Assembly (NCBI RefSeq): GCF_004348985.1
Contig: NZ_SMKW01000023.1
Coordinates: forward strand, 59,275-123,274
From: Saccharopolyspora elongata
Lineage (GTDB): Bacteria > Actinomycetota > Actinomycetes > Mycobacteriales > Pseudonocardiaceae
Reading direction: 5' to 3'
Length of the DNA stretch: 64,000 nucleotides
A program made the position numbers and the translations under genes. Below the pieces are notes generated by a model. That model saw only the letters and a list, made by a program, of their open reading frames with translations, did no database searches and was not told the origin of the DNA. Each line of letters opens with the position of its first letter. Within the stretch, counting starts at the first letter, position 1. This document shows, in pieces, positions 33,118 through 42,080 of this stretch.

Positions 33118-33797
33118 CCGCACCGTCGCCTCGTCCGCACTCCCATCCGTTCGTGCCCTACCACCCGGAACGACTACCGGTCGCGGACGGCCTGCGCCGC
33201 GGGCAGGAGCTCTTCGAGCACCTGGACGCCCGGCGCAGCGTGCGGTTCTTCAGCCCTGACCCGGTGCCGCGCGAGGCGATCGAGCTGGCCGTGCGCGTCG
33301 CCAACACCGCGCCCAGCGGAGCGCACCAGCAACCGTGGACGTTCGTCGCGGTGCAGGACCCGGGCCTCAAGCACCAGATCCGGTTGGCCGCCGAGGCCGA
33401 GGAGAAGTCGTTCTACGAACGCGAGGACATCCCGCAGTGGCACGGGGCGCTGTCACGGCTGGAGACCGATGCGAACAAGGACTACCTCGACGTGGTGCCG
33501 TGGATCGTCGTCGCGTTCGCCCAGAAGTACGGCGTGACCGGCGCCGGGCGGCAGAAGCACTACTACGTCAACGAAAGCGTCGGGATCGCCTGCGGGCTGT
33601 TCATCACCGCGCTGCACACCATGGGCCTGGCGACCCTGACGCACACGCCGAACCCGATGGGGTTCCTGACCAAGATCCTCGACCGGCCCACCAACGAGCG
33701 CCCGTACATCGTGTTCCCGATCGGCTACCCGGCCGAGGACTGCGAGGTGCCCGACCTGACCCGCAAGCCCCTCGACGAGGCCCTGATCTGGCGCTGA
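33114..33797 (+). CDS. Nitroreductase-family flavoprotein (iodotyrosine deiodinase-like)
   Basis: A 227-residue FMN-binding nitroreductase-fold protein. ARRSVRFFSPDPVPREAIE and ANTAPSGAHQQPWTF are the FMN-binding segments, and the middle lid region SFYEREDIPQWHGALSRL resembles iodotyrosine deiodinase/BluB-type members rather than NfsB. Such enzymes reduce aromatic nitro groups, quinones or halogenated phenols with NAD(P)H. ATG 33114 has GGAGGAG upstream and overlaps the esterase stop. The substrate is unknown. Confidence 0.88.
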   Translation: MTAPSPRPHSHPFVPYHPERLPVADGLRRGQELFEHLDARRSVRFFSPDPVPREAIELAVRVANTAPSGAHQQPWTFVAVQDPGLKHQIRLAAEAEEKSFYEREDIPQWHGALSRLETDANKDYLDVVPWIVVAFAQKYGVTGAGRQKHYYVNESVGIACGLFITALHTMGLATLTHTPNPMGFLTKILDRPTNERPYIVFPIGYPAEDCEVPDLTRKPLDEALIWR

Positions 33798-34153
33798 CAC
33801 CCGGAAGCCGCACGATTTCACCGATCCCACCCGCCCGCCGGGCAGAGCTCCCAGCGGCGCAGGCGGACCGTGCGCACTTTTTGTCGCTCTGGCAACACAA
33901 AACACGCACGGGTCCTGACCAGCGGAAACCGTCGGGCTCTGGGCACGTGCACCGCGGATGTGCTTCGTGCCGATGCGCTTGCGGAACACCCCGTGCGCGT
34001 TCGTGAGCGGCAGTGGTCGCCAGAGCGGGCAGACGGTCGTGAGTGATCATGGTCGCTGGAGCGGCCATGATCACTCACGACATTCGACGTGCGCAGGCAG
34101 GGCCGCGGTGTTGGGCTGGAACCGACACCGGAAGCTGAAAAGGGGTGGGTGCG
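33798..34153. other. Intergenic region of 356 bases before the disulfide reductase
   Basis: Apart from the CGTGAGT-family hairpin near its right end, I find no gene, repeat or recognisable operator here. Frames in this stretch lack start sites and coding bias. Confidence 0.5.
34037..34080. terminator. Hairpin of the CGTGAGT family
   Basis: A 20-bp stem (34037-34056 with 34061-34080), one position pairing as G-U, and a 4-base loop. It begins TCGTGAGTGATCATGG. It lies between two plus-strand genes, 240 bases after the first and 74 before the second. Confidence 0.7.
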
Positions 34154-35512
34154 GTGCCCGAAGAGGTCGACGTCGTCGTCATCGGCATGGGCCCGGGCGG
34201 CGAGGACGTGGCGGCCCGGCTGGCGAACGCGGGCCTGGACGTGATCGCGGTCGAATCGCGGCTGGTCGGCGGCGAATGCCCGTACTTCGCCTGCGTCCCG
34301 ACCAAGATGATGGTGCGGGCCGCCGACGCCCTCGGCGAGGCGCGGCGGGTGCCCGAGCTCGCCGGGCAGGCCACCGTGCGGCCGGACTGGACGCCGGTCG
34401 CGAACCGCATCCGCGACGAGGCGACCACCGACTGGAACGACGAGATCGCGGTGCGGCGCCTCGAGGACACCGGCGGCAGGCTGGTGCGCGGCGTCGGGCG
34501 GATCAGCGCGCCCGGCGAGGTCACCGTCGGCGACCAGGTGTTCCGGGCCCGCCGCGGCATCGTGCTCAACCCCGGCACCGACCCGCTGGTCCCGCCCATC
34601 GACGGCCTCGCCGAGAGCCCGTACTGGACCAATCGCGACGCGGTGCCCGCGACCCGGGTGCCGGAGTCGCTGCTGGTGCTCGGCGGCGGGCCGGTCGGCG
34701 TGGAGTTCGCGCAGGTCTTCGCCCGCTTCGGCGCCTCGGTGACGGTGCTGGAGTCGCGGCCGCGGCTGCTGGCGATGGCCGAACCGGAGGCCTCCGAGGT
34801 GCTGACCGCGGCGTTCCACGCCTGCGGCATCGAGGTCCGCACCGGCTGCGCCGTGGACCGCGTCAAGCACGACGACCAGTTCCAGGTGCACCTGGAGTCC
34901 GGCGAGGTGTTCACCGGCGAAAGCCTGCTGGTCGCCACCGGGCGGCGCACCGACCTGCGCGCGCTGGGCGTCGCGGCCGTCGGGCTGGACGAGCAGGCGC
35001 GGACCATCCCGGTCGACGGGCGGATGCGGGCCGCCGACGGCGTCTGGGCCATCGGCGACATCACCGGCCACGGGGCCTTCACGCACACCTCGGTCTACCA
35101 GGCGCGGATCGCGGCCGCCGACATTCTCGGCCAGGGCACCGAGGTCGCTGACTACCGCGCGATGCCCTCGGTCATCTTCACCGACCCCGAGGTCGCCACC
35201 GTCGGGCTGACCGAATCCCGGGCCCGGGACGCCGGAATCCAGGTGCGCACCGCGATCACCCAGATCCCCGCGTCGACGCGCGGCTGGATCCACAAGGTCG
35301 GCAACGAGGGCATCATCAAGCTCGTCGCGGACGCCGGCCGGGGCGTTCTGGTCGGCGCCACCGTGGTCGCGCCGGCGGGCGGCGAGATCATCGGGGCGCT
35401 CGCGGTGGCGGTGCACGCGGAGGTGCCGGTGCAGCGGCTGCGGGAGATGATCTTCGCGTACCCGACGTTCCACCGGGCGATCGAAGCGGCCCTGGTCGAG
35501 CTGGACGCCTGA
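34154..35512 (+). CDS. FAD-dependent pyridine nucleotide-disulfide oxidoreductase
   Basis: A 452-residue flavoprotein of the dihydrolipoamide dehydrogenase/mercuric reductase group. The FAD motif VVIGMGPGGEDVA lies at the N-terminus, and the redox-active pair is C42/C47 in GGECPYFACVP. The NAD(P)H motif is LVLGGGPVGVEFAQ, and WAIGDITG is the second FAD contact. The C-terminal dimer domain ends FAYPTFHRAIEAAL, where lipoamide dehydrogenases have HAHPT; the catalytic base His is therefore not clearly conserved and the disulfide substrate is uncertain. GTG 34154 has AAGGGG at good spacing; GTG 34145 touches that site. No partner gene is adjacent. Confidence 0.88.
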   Translation: MPEEVDVVVIGMGPGGEDVAARLANAGLDVIAVESRLVGGECPYFACVPTKMMVRAADALGEARRVPELAGQATVRPDWTPVANRIRDEATTDWNDEIAVRRLEDTGGRLVRGVGRISAPGEVTVGDQVFRARRGIVLNPGTDPLVPPIDGLAESPYWTNRDAVPATRVPESLLVLGGGPVGVEFAQVFARFGASVTVLESRPRLLAMAEPEASEVLTAAFHACGIEVRTGCAVDRVKHDDQFQVHLESGEVFTGESLLVATGRRTDLRALGVAAVGLDEQARTIPVDGRMRAADGVWAIGDITGHGAFTHTSVYQARIAAADILGQGTEVADYRAMPSVIFTDPEVATVGLTESRARDAGIQVRTAITQIPASTRGWIHKVGNEGIIKLVADAGRGVLVGATVVAPAGGEIIGALAVAVHAEVPVQRLREMIFAYPTFHRAIEAALVELDA

Positions 35513-35520
35513 CTCGCCGG

Positions 35521-36756
35521 TCAGCGGCCCCCGCCGTGCGACTCGCGGCGACGCCGCTTGCTGGCGTACATGTCCCGGTCGGCGTCGTGCAGCAGCATGT
35601 CCGGCGCGATCGCGGGGTCGGCGGTCGCGGTGTAGCCGACGCTGGCGCGCAGCCGGATCCGGACCCCGTGCACCGACACATCGGTGTTCAAGTGCCGCTC
35701 GACGCGATCCCGCAGCGCCCGCGCGGAGTCCTCGTCCGGCAGCAGGCTGACCACGACGAACTCGTCGCCGCCCATGCGGGCGACGGTGTCGCCGGCGCGC
35801 ACTGCCAGCTGCAGCTCCCGCGCGGCGGCGATCAGCAGCTGATCACCCAGCGCGTGCCCGAAGCGGTCGTTGACCGGCTTGAGCTGGTCAAGGTCCGCCA
35901 GCACCACCGCCAGCACGCCGTTGCCGCGCGCAAGCTGCTGCAGGCCGTGGTCGAGCCGGTCGGACAGCAGCGCGCGGTTCGCGAGCCCGGTCAGCGGGTC
36001 GTGCAGCGCCAGGTGCGCGAGGCGGGCGTCCACCAGGCGCTGCTCGCCGATGTCCTCGTACTGGCTGACCACGTACGCCGGGGTTCCGTCGGCACCCGGC
36101 ACCGTGGTCGCCCTGATCAGGATCCAGATCGGGTGGCCCTGCTTGTGCCGGTAGCGCTTCTCCACGCTGGCGCTGTCCACGTGGCCCTCGACCAGTTCGG
36201 ACAGCGCCGCCATGCCCTGCTCTTCGTCTTCCTCGTAGGTGATGTCGGTGAACGACATCGAGAGCATCTCTTCGCGCGTGTAGCCGAGCATGGTGCAGAG
36301 CGTGTCGTTGACCGCGGTCCACGCGCCCTTGAGGTCCAGCAGCGCCATGCCGATCGGGGCGTTGGCGAAGCTGCGCTGCCAGAGCAGCTCCGCCTCCCGG
36401 CGCCGCGTGATGTCCTGGATCTGGGACAGGAAGTGGATCGCCCGCCCATGGCTGTCCCGGATGAACGACCGTGCCACCAGGGCCCAGATGACGCTGCCGT
36501 CGGAGCGGATGTAGCGCTTCTCCAGCAGGTCCGGGGACTCCATCGGCCCCTCCGGGTCGATGTCGTCGGGGTGCGTCACCGCCCGGTAGTCCAGACCCTC
36601 CAGCTCCTCCCGCCGGTAGCCGAGCATCCGGCACATGGCCTCGTTGACGTACAGGTACCGGCCCTGCAAGTCGAGGATCGCCATCGCGGACGCCGCCTGG
36701 TCGAAGACGCGCTGCCAGGGCACGCCAGCGGCGAAATTCGGCTCCGAGGGGGACAT
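35521..36756 (-). CDS. PAS-PAS-GGDEF diguanylate cyclase
   Basis: A 411-residue cytoplasmic signalling protein: two PAS domains (about 10-125 and 130-245), each ending in a PAC-like DIT/DIG strand, then a GGDEF domain. The active-site motif GGDEF is intact at 329-333, and the inhibitory RxxD site is present as RAGD (320-323), exactly five residues upstream, so product feedback is expected. It would make cyclic di-GMP, which in actinomycetes controls development and sometimes exopolysaccharide. No EAL domain follows. ATG 36756 has no strong ribosome-binding site. It converges with the disulfide reductase, eight bases apart. Confidence 0.93.
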   Translation of the reverse strand: MSPSEPNFAAGVPWQRVFDQAASAMAILDLQGRYLYVNEAMCRMLGYRREELEGLDYRAVTHPDDIDPEGPMESPDLLEKRYIRSDGSVIWALVARSFIRDSHGRAIHFLSQIQDITRRREAELLWQRSFANAPIGMALLDLKGAWTAVNDTLCTMLGYTREEMLSMSFTDITYEEDEEQGMAALSELVEGHVDSASVEKRYRHKQGHPIWILIRATTVPGADGTPAYVVSQYEDIGEQRLVDARLAHLALHDPLTGLANRALLSDRLDHGLQQLARGNGVLAVVLADLDQLKPVNDRFGHALGDQLLIAAARELQLAVRAGDTVARMGGDEFVVVSLLPDEDSARALRDRVERHLNTDVSVHGVRIRLRASVGYTATADPAIAPDMLLHDADRDMYASKRRRRESHGGGR

Positions 36757-36818
36757 GAGAACCGAACCATAGCGGGCGCGACCGCGGCACGCATCGGCGT
36801 GGTGGCCCACCGTGCGCG

Positions 36819-38090
36819 TCAGGCGTCGCCGCCGTTCATCGCCAGCAACCGGTCCAGCACGGACGGTGATGCCTTGACCCCGTCGTGCTCGTACTCGTTG
36901 GTCACCCACACCCGCGCGCCGCGCACATGCTGCGCCGACTCCAGCGCCTGGTCGCGGTCGACGAACATGTCGTCGTGGTAGACCGCCGCGGCGACCGGCA
37001 CGTCGTTGCGGGCCAGCCGGTCGAGGTCGTAGAGGTGCGGCCAGTCGGACTTGGCGGCCAGCAGCTCGGCGGCCTCCCGCAGGGGCACCAGCGCCGGGTC
37101 CTGCTCGAACATCCAGGGGTAGATCATCTCGCCGGTGAAGTTGACGCGGCCGCCCCGGGACCAGTCGAACTCGTCGAACTCCGCGCGCACCCGCTGCGCC
37201 GACCACTTCGACGCGGTGCCCTGGCAGTAGATGGATTCGTGCAGCGCCGCGTACAGCGGGCGCTCGGCGAAGGACAGCGCCGCGTCGACGCCGCGCAGGA
37301 AGGTGTCCGACAGGACGTCGCCGGTGAACGCCTCCTCCAGGTGGTAGTGCAGCGCGTCGAACCGGGACGCCTGGCCGAACTGGATGCCCAGCGCCTGGAA
37401 GCGCTCCGGGGTCAGCCGCTCCCCCGTCGGCATGATCACCTCGTGCTCGGCGAGGTGGTCGACGACGCGGCGCGCGATGACGGCGTCCTCCGGGTAGCGG
37501 GCGAAGTAGGCGTCGTTCTTGCGCAACGTGCGCGGATACGCGGCTCGGTAGACGTCGTCCGCGTGCCCGGTGAGCGTCGGGATGCCGCCGGTGATCATCA
37601 CCTGGCGCAGCCCCTCCGGCGCCAGCGAGAGGTACGTCAGCGCGCAGAAGCCGCCGAAGCTCTGCCCCAGCACCGACCACGGCTCGTCGCCGATCAGCTG
37701 CTTGCGCAGCACCTCGGCGTCCCGGACGATCGAGTCGGCCCGCAGCAGGCTCAGGTGCTCGGCCTGCTCGGCCGCCGACAGGCCCGCCAGCGTCTGGCGG
37801 TTGGCGGGCGTGCTGCGCCCGGTGCCGCGCTGGTCCAGCAGCAGCACGCGGTAGTCCTGGAGGGCGCGGCCCAGCCACGCGCTGGTGCTCAGCGGCCGTT
37901 CCGCCTTGCCGCCCGGCCCGCCCTGGAAGTAGACCAGCCACGGCAGCGCCTGGTCCTGCTTGCCGGGGGCCACCACCTCCCTGCCGAAGACCTCGATCTC
38001 CCCGGCGCCCGGGTCGTCGTGGCGCAACGGCACCCGGAAGACGTGGTCCCGGGCCACCAGGCCCGGACGGCGGTACGTGACATCGGACAT
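36819..38090 (-). CDS. S33-family prolyl aminopeptidase-like alpha/beta hydrolase
   Basis: A 423-residue alpha/beta hydrolase of peptidase family S33. QGGPGGKAERP is the oxyanion region, DQRGTGRST the family signature, and S144 in GQSFGGFCAL the nucleophile; AAVYHDDMFVD holds the acid and VTNEYEHDG probably the histidine. Family members release N-terminal proline from peptides. There is no export signal. ATG 38090 has GGAGG seven bases upstream. Downstream lies the cyclase gene, but there is no functional link. Confidence 0.9.
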   Translation of the reverse strand: MSDVTYRRPGLVARDHVFRVPLRHDDPGAGEIEVFGREVVAPGKQDQALPWLVYFQGGPGGKAERPLSTSAWLGRALQDYRVLLLDQRGTGRSTPANRQTLAGLSAAEQAEHLSLLRADSIVRDAEVLRKQLIGDEPWSVLGQSFGGFCALTYLSLAPEGLRQVMITGGIPTLTGHADDVYRAAYPRTLRKNDAYFARYPEDAVIARRVVDHLAEHEVIMPTGERLTPERFQALGIQFGQASRFDALHYHLEEAFTGDVLSDTFLRGVDAALSFAERPLYAALHESIYCQGTASKWSAQRVRAEFDEFDWSRGGRVNFTGEMIYPWMFEQDPALVPLREAAELLAAKSDWPHLYDLDRLARNDVPVAAAVYHDDMFVDRDQALESAQHVRGARVWVTNEYEHDGVKASPSVLDRLLAMNGGDA

Positions 38091-38182
38091 CGCGTTTCCT
38101 CCACAGTGGACCGATATTCCAGGGACGGCACGGGAACGGACCCGAGGATCTCTCGGCGGACCCTGGTCCGAACACCGCGCGT

Positions 38183-38230
38183 CCGCAATTTCCATTGAAA
38201 CCGAAGGTTCGGTTTCAATGGAAATTGCGG
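38183..38230. terminator. 23-bp perfect hairpin with a 2-base loop
   Basis: The left arm (38183-38205, starting CCGCAATTTCCATTGAAACC) is exactly complementary to 38208-38230. It lies 46 bases after the stop of the M29-family gene (minus strand), upstream of the peptidase gene. Its TTTCCATTGAAA core relates it to the TTTCAATTGAAA palindromes at the right end of the window. Confidence 0.8.
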
Positions 38231-38276
38231 AGTACTCGGGAACCGCTCCCGCGCCGTCGTGCGGGCCGGCCGCGGA

Positions 38277-39341
38277 TCAGTAGCCGGGGGCGCCGATCTC
38301 TCGGCAGATCCGCACCAGTTCCGGGTGCACGTAACGACCGTCGAGCTCGATGGCCTCGCCGTCGAGGTAGATCGACGGGCCGAGCACGCTGCCGTCGGTG
38401 TGCGCCGCCGCCACCCACGGCTCGCCGCCGATCCACGCGCCCTTGGTGCCGATGCCGATCTCCACGCAGCCGAACACCCGCTCGTCCTCCACGATGCGGC
38501 CGGTGGGCACCAGCACGCCCGGGTTGAAGCCCAGCGACCAGTGCGCCAGCCGGAACATGTTCGGGTCGTCGAAGGACTCCATCCAGTTCCGGAACACCTC
38601 GGCGTCGCGGTCGCCGGTGATCTCGGTGACCACGCCGTTCTCCACCTTGCAGCGCACCGGGGAGCGCAGCAGCCCGATCTCCGCCGGCGGCCACAGCGCG
38701 CCGTCGAACACGAGGGTGCCGTTCTGGGTCTCCTCGATCGGGTTCCAGGAGATCTGGCCGGAGAGCATCACGGTCTCGCCCGGCTTCTCGGCGGGCTTGC
38801 CGCGCAGGTTGATCGGGCGGCCCTGGTTGCGGCCGACCAGGTCGGTGCCGTTGGCGGCGGTGATGCGCACCTCGTCGGCCTGCTCCAGCAGCGCGACCAG
38901 CGCGCGGCCCAGCCGCATGACGCCCTCGAAGTCGGGCTTGCCGACGGTGTCGACCAGCATCGGGATGTCCATGCCGGTCAGGTTGGTGTAGCGGGCGCCG
39001 TTCGCGATGGCCGCGCGGAAGGCGTCGCTGTGCATGATGTAGGCGACGCTGAACTCGATCCACACGTCGGCCTTGGCGACCGCGCCGGCCACCGGGGCCG
39101 GCGGTTCCATCGCCGAACTCGGCCGCGTCTCGTACCAGATCACGGTGGGCGTGGCCCGGGCAGCGGCGACCGCCTGCGCGGTGAGCTCCACGACGCGCCG
39201 GTCGGTCGAGGTGTCACCGGTGAGCACCACCTCTTCCCCCGGCTTGACCAGCATGACCTGCTCGACGAGCTTGCGGGCGCCGATCGCGGCCTCCCACGAC
39301 AGGTACTCCGGCCGGGACTCGACTCGGCTCACAACCTCCAC
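38277..39341 (-). CDS. M29 aminopeptidase / NicX-like family enzyme
   Basis: A 354-residue protein of the AmpS/aminopeptidase T family, to which 2,5-dihydroxypyridine dioxygenase (NicX) also belongs. Metal-ligand candidates are E202-region ISWNPIEETQNG, then GRIVEDERVFGCVEIGIGTKG and AHTDGSVLGPS, which fit the His/Glu/Asp ligand pattern. Peptide cleavage or extradiol ring opening cannot be told apart by eye. The gene follows an OPT-family peptide transporter and an IclR regulator on the same strand; the transporter favours a peptidase, the aromatic-type regulators nearby would suit a dioxygenase. ATG 39341 follows a GGAG site. Confidence 0.75.
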   Translation of the reverse strand: MEVVSRVESRPEYLSWEAAIGARKLVEQVMLVKPGEEVVLTGDTSTDRRVVELTAQAVAAARATPTVIWYETRPSSAMEPPAPVAGAVAKADVWIEFSVAYIMHSDAFRAAIANGARYTNLTGMDIPMLVDTVGKPDFEGVMRLGRALVALLEQADEVRITAANGTDLVGRNQGRPINLRGKPAEKPGETVMLSGQISWNPIEETQNGTLVFDGALWPPAEIGLLRSPVRCKVENGVVTEITGDRDAEVFRNWMESFDDPNMFRLAHWSLGFNPGVLVPTGRIVEDERVFGCVEIGIGTKGAWIGGEPWVAAAHTDGSVLGPSIYLDGEAIELDGRYVHPELVRICREIGAPGY

Positions 39342-39379
39342 GACAACTCCTCAAATTTGTTTGACGAACTCATCTTGCG

Positions 39380-39470
39380 TAGCGGCGCCGGTAGCGGAAC
39401 CTCAGACGCCGCCTGGACTCCGGGATCCCAGACTTGTGCATGCCCAGTAGAACGCCGGATTTGCCCGACG
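39380..39470 (+). repeat. 190-bp dispersed repeat, copy C (partial, diverged)
   Basis: It contains the core CCGGTAGCGGAACCTCAG and the following GGACTCCGGGATCCCAGAC and TGTGCATGCCC blocks in family order, but loses the right-hand hairpin. It lies between the OPT transporter stop and the M29 gene start, in opposite orientation to both. Confidence 0.7.
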
Positions 39471-39487
39471 CCGATCTGCATGACAAC

Positions 39488-41101
39488 TCACTTGGACTCG
39501 AAGATCCGGCTGGTCGAATAGAGCGCGTCGCCCGCGATGAGGCCCGCGCCGACGAGGTTGAGGTCCTCGTCCGCCTTGTCGCCACGCCGCCAGCGGTAGA
39601 CGATCCGCACCACGAGGGCGCCGAAGACCAGCCAGCAGGCCTGCGGGGTGGCGATCAGCAGGCCGGTGGCCAGCAGCACGCCCATCTGCCGGTTCGCGCC
39701 GCCGAGCAGCTGGATCAGCGCGCCGGGAATCGCCCACAGCAGCAGCGTCATCAGCACGTTCGGGTCGGACAACCCGGCGTGGATGGTGGCGGCGTAGACC
39801 TTGGCGACCGGTGGCAGCAGCCCGCCGCCGAAGAACGCCTGCCAGGACACGGCGACCGCGATGGTCGCCACCGCGAAGCCCACCAGCGAGGCGAGGTACT
39901 GCTGGAACCGGCCGGCGCGCTCGAAGGCGTCGTAGGGCCGGTGTTCCTTGCGCAGCAGCCAACCCGCCTTGAAGTCGTAGCCCATGTCGGCGAACGCGGG
40001 CCCGGTCGCGGACGTGTAGCCGACGAACAGTGCCAGGGCCACCGGCGGCACCCCGAGGATCAGGCCGAGCACCAGGAAGATGAGCGTCACGGCGAACGCC
40101 GGGAACCAGCCGGAGTGCATCGCGGCGAGGCCCACGATGATCTCGTGGATGATCGCGGCCAGCGCGGCGGCCAGGACCCAGAGGATCAGCGCCGGCACCG
40201 ACAGCTCCGAGATCAGCCCGCCGGCCAGGGCGACGACGGCGGCACCGACCACGAACAGCACGTAGCCCTGCAGGACTCCCTTGCGCAGCGCCTTCTCGTC
40301 GACCTGCGGCACCTCGCTCGGGTCGATGGAGGCGGTGCGCTCGGCCTTCCCGTCCTTCTTCCGGAACATCAGGTAGGCGGCCTGCCCGAGGGCGACCAGG
40401 CCGGCACCGATCATCACGCCGTGCGGGATGTAGAGGCTGCCGATGTTGATGTGGAACCAGGTGGGGCTGTACTGGCTGAACAGCAGCCCGATGCCGAACA
40501 TGGCGAGCGCCCAGATGTTGCCGATGAAGGCCACGCCCGCCGCCGAGACCGGCAGCTTGAAGAACGCGCCGATGAACCCGAGGACGGCGCCGCCGGCCAG
40601 CACGGCGGCCCGCCGGCCGCCCTTGTCCCCGGCGATGATGGTGTCGGCGGCGGCGATGCCGGGCGGCCAGGCGGCCTGCGCGGGCAGCAGCCGCGAGTTG
40701 AAAAGCCGGTACAGCACGAAGGAATCCGCGAACAACCCGATCGCGACGCCGACGAAGACCGGCCACACGAGGTCGGCGCGGCCGAACGCGAAGGGCACCG
40801 CGATGGGCGCCAGCAGCGAGTTCGCGGCGGCGAAGGTGGAGCCGGAAACGGCGCTCTGCACCAGGTTCTGGCGGTGCACGGAGCGCATCTTGCGCAGCGC
40901 GGCGACGTTGATCCGGCCGATGATCATCGCGATCAGCGCGCCGATGACGGAGGTGTTGGCCGAGATCCCGAGCGTGGTGATCAGGTGCAGGCCGATTATC
41001 GCCCCGACCACGGAGAGCAAGATGGTGATCACCAGCACGGTGGGCTCGAAGGCCCGCGGATGCGCACGTTCGGCGCCGGCCACGGGGTCGCTGATGGTCA
41101 T
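39488..41101 (-). CDS. OPT-family oligopeptide/metal-chelate transporter
   Basis: A 537-residue integral membrane protein with about 14 hydrophobic segments and the OPT-family features NSRLLPAQAAWPPGIAAADT near the first third and NIGSLYIPHGVMIG in the middle. OPT proteins import small peptides or metal-chelate complexes with protons. The first segment (FEPTVLVITILLSVVGAIIG) starts at about residue 18. ATG 41101 has AAAGG six bases upstream. It follows the IclR regulator by 26 bases and probably forms an operon with it and with the M29/NicX-like gene. The substrate is unknown. Confidence 0.88.
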   Translation of the reverse strand: MTISDPVAGAERAHPRAFEPTVLVITILLSVVGAIIGLHLITTLGISANTSVIGALIAMIIGRINVAALRKMRSVHRQNLVQSAVSGSTFAAANSLLAPIAVPFAFGRADLVWPVFVGVAIGLFADSFVLYRLFNSRLLPAQAAWPPGIAAADTIIAGDKGGRRAAVLAGGAVLGFIGAFFKLPVSAAGVAFIGNIWALAMFGIGLLFSQYSPTWFHINIGSLYIPHGVMIGAGLVALGQAAYLMFRKKDGKAERTASIDPSEVPQVDEKALRKGVLQGYVLFVVGAAVVALAGGLISELSVPALILWVLAAALAAIIHEIIVGLAAMHSGWFPAFAVTLIFLVLGLILGVPPVALALFVGYTSATGPAFADMGYDFKAGWLLRKEHRPYDAFERAGRFQQYLASLVGFAVATIAVAVSWQAFFGGGLLPPVAKVYAATIHAGLSDPNVLMTLLLWAIPGALIQLLGGANRQMGVLLATGLLIATPQACWLVFGALVVRIVYRWRRGDKADEDLNLVGAGLIAGDALYSTSRIFESK

Positions 41102-41127
41102 GAGCAGCCTTTCCGGAAAGCGGTCGG

Positions 41128-41904
41128 TCAGCTGGGCGCCCCGGCATCGCCGGGCGCGAGTCGGCTGGACAGGTCGGCGCCCGCAGCGCGCAGCGGGGCG
41201 GTCAGCTCGTCGATCCGGCCGGTCACGCGTTCGGCCGGTCCGATCAGCGTCAGGGAGGCGACGGTCGCGCCGGAGAGCAGCAGCGGCACCGCGACGGCGC
41301 CGACGTTGGCGTCGAACTCGCCGTCGGACACCGACCTCCCGGTGTCGGCGACCTCCTGCCACCGCCGCACCAGCTCGGCGTAGGTGGTGGGGGTGTTCGG
41401 GGTGAACCGGGTGAGCGGCTCGGGCCCGAAGAGCTCGCGGACCTCCTCCAGCGGCTGCCCGGCGAACAACGCGTGCCCCGAACACCCAGCGTGACCGGGC
41501 ATCACGTGCCCGACGATCGCCGAGTAGCTCAACGGCCCGCGCGCGTCGACCGCGGCCACCGTGCGGTAGGAGCCGCCGTGCGCGACGTTGAGCACGGCGC
41601 TCTCCCCCGTCTCCCGGGCCAGCTTCGCGAGCACCGGCCTGGCGATCAGGCTCAGCGCGCCGCTGCGCTCGGCGACCCGGGCGAGCTGCGAAATCGCCGG
41701 CCCGAGGCGGTACCGCCGGGTTTCGGGGTCGGCGAGGACGAAGCCGCGATTGGCGAGCGTGGCCAGCAACCGCTGGACGACGGACTTGTCGAGCCCGAGC
41801 TCGCGCCCGAGCTCGCTGACTCCCCACTCCGGCCGCTGGTCGGAGAAGGAGAGCAGCACCTGCATGGCCCGATCCGCGGTCTGCAGGAGTCCCGAGCTCG
41901 CCAA
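41128..41904 (-). CDS. IclR-family transcriptional regulator
   Basis: A 258-residue regulator with an N-terminal winged helix (about 10-70: ELGRELGLDKSVVQRLLATL, then GFV and RRYRLG) and a C-terminal effector domain with the family CSGHALFAGQPLE motif. The start is probably TTG 41904, preceded by GGAGG five bases away; an earlier TTG at 41916 overlaps that site. It is upstream of the OPT transporter and likely controls it, and is divergent from a GntR gene. The 160-base gap between them contains GTTGCGATATGCACAAC, an inverted repeat that could be its operator. Confidence 0.9.
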   Translation of the reverse strand: MASSGLLQTADRAMQVLLSFSDQRPEWGVSELGRELGLDKSVVQRLLATLANRGFVLADPETRRYRLGPAISQLARVAERSGALSLIARPVLAKLARETGESAVLNVAHGGSYRTVAAVDARGPLSYSAIVGHVMPGHAGCSGHALFAGQPLEEVRELFGPEPLTRFTPNTPTTYAELVRRWQEVADTGRSVSDGEFDANVGAVAVPLLLSGATVASLTLIGPAERVTGRIDELTAPLRAAGADLSSRLAPGDAGAPS

Positions 41905-41916
41905 ACCGGCCTCCAA

Positions 41917-42080
41917 GCCTAGAGTGTTGCGATATGCACAACGCTGTCGCTATTTGCGCACCGCGTTGGGGGATACGGTGCGCCCGGCCAGCGGGTTTGT
42001 CAATACGTTGCGCCCGAAGTCGGATCACCACGGTGCGTTACGCTCGCGAGCACCGATCCAGCGGAGCGTGAGGTGAGGGC
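41917..42080. promoter_or_regulatory. Divergent IclR/GntR promoter region with inverted repeats
   Basis: GTTG-N9-CAAC lies close to 41925-41943 (GTTGCGATATGCACAAC), and a related GTTGCGCCCG / TTTGCGCACCGCGTTG pattern follows. Either the IclR or the GntR protein could bind here; the sequence alone does not say which. Confidence 0.4.
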
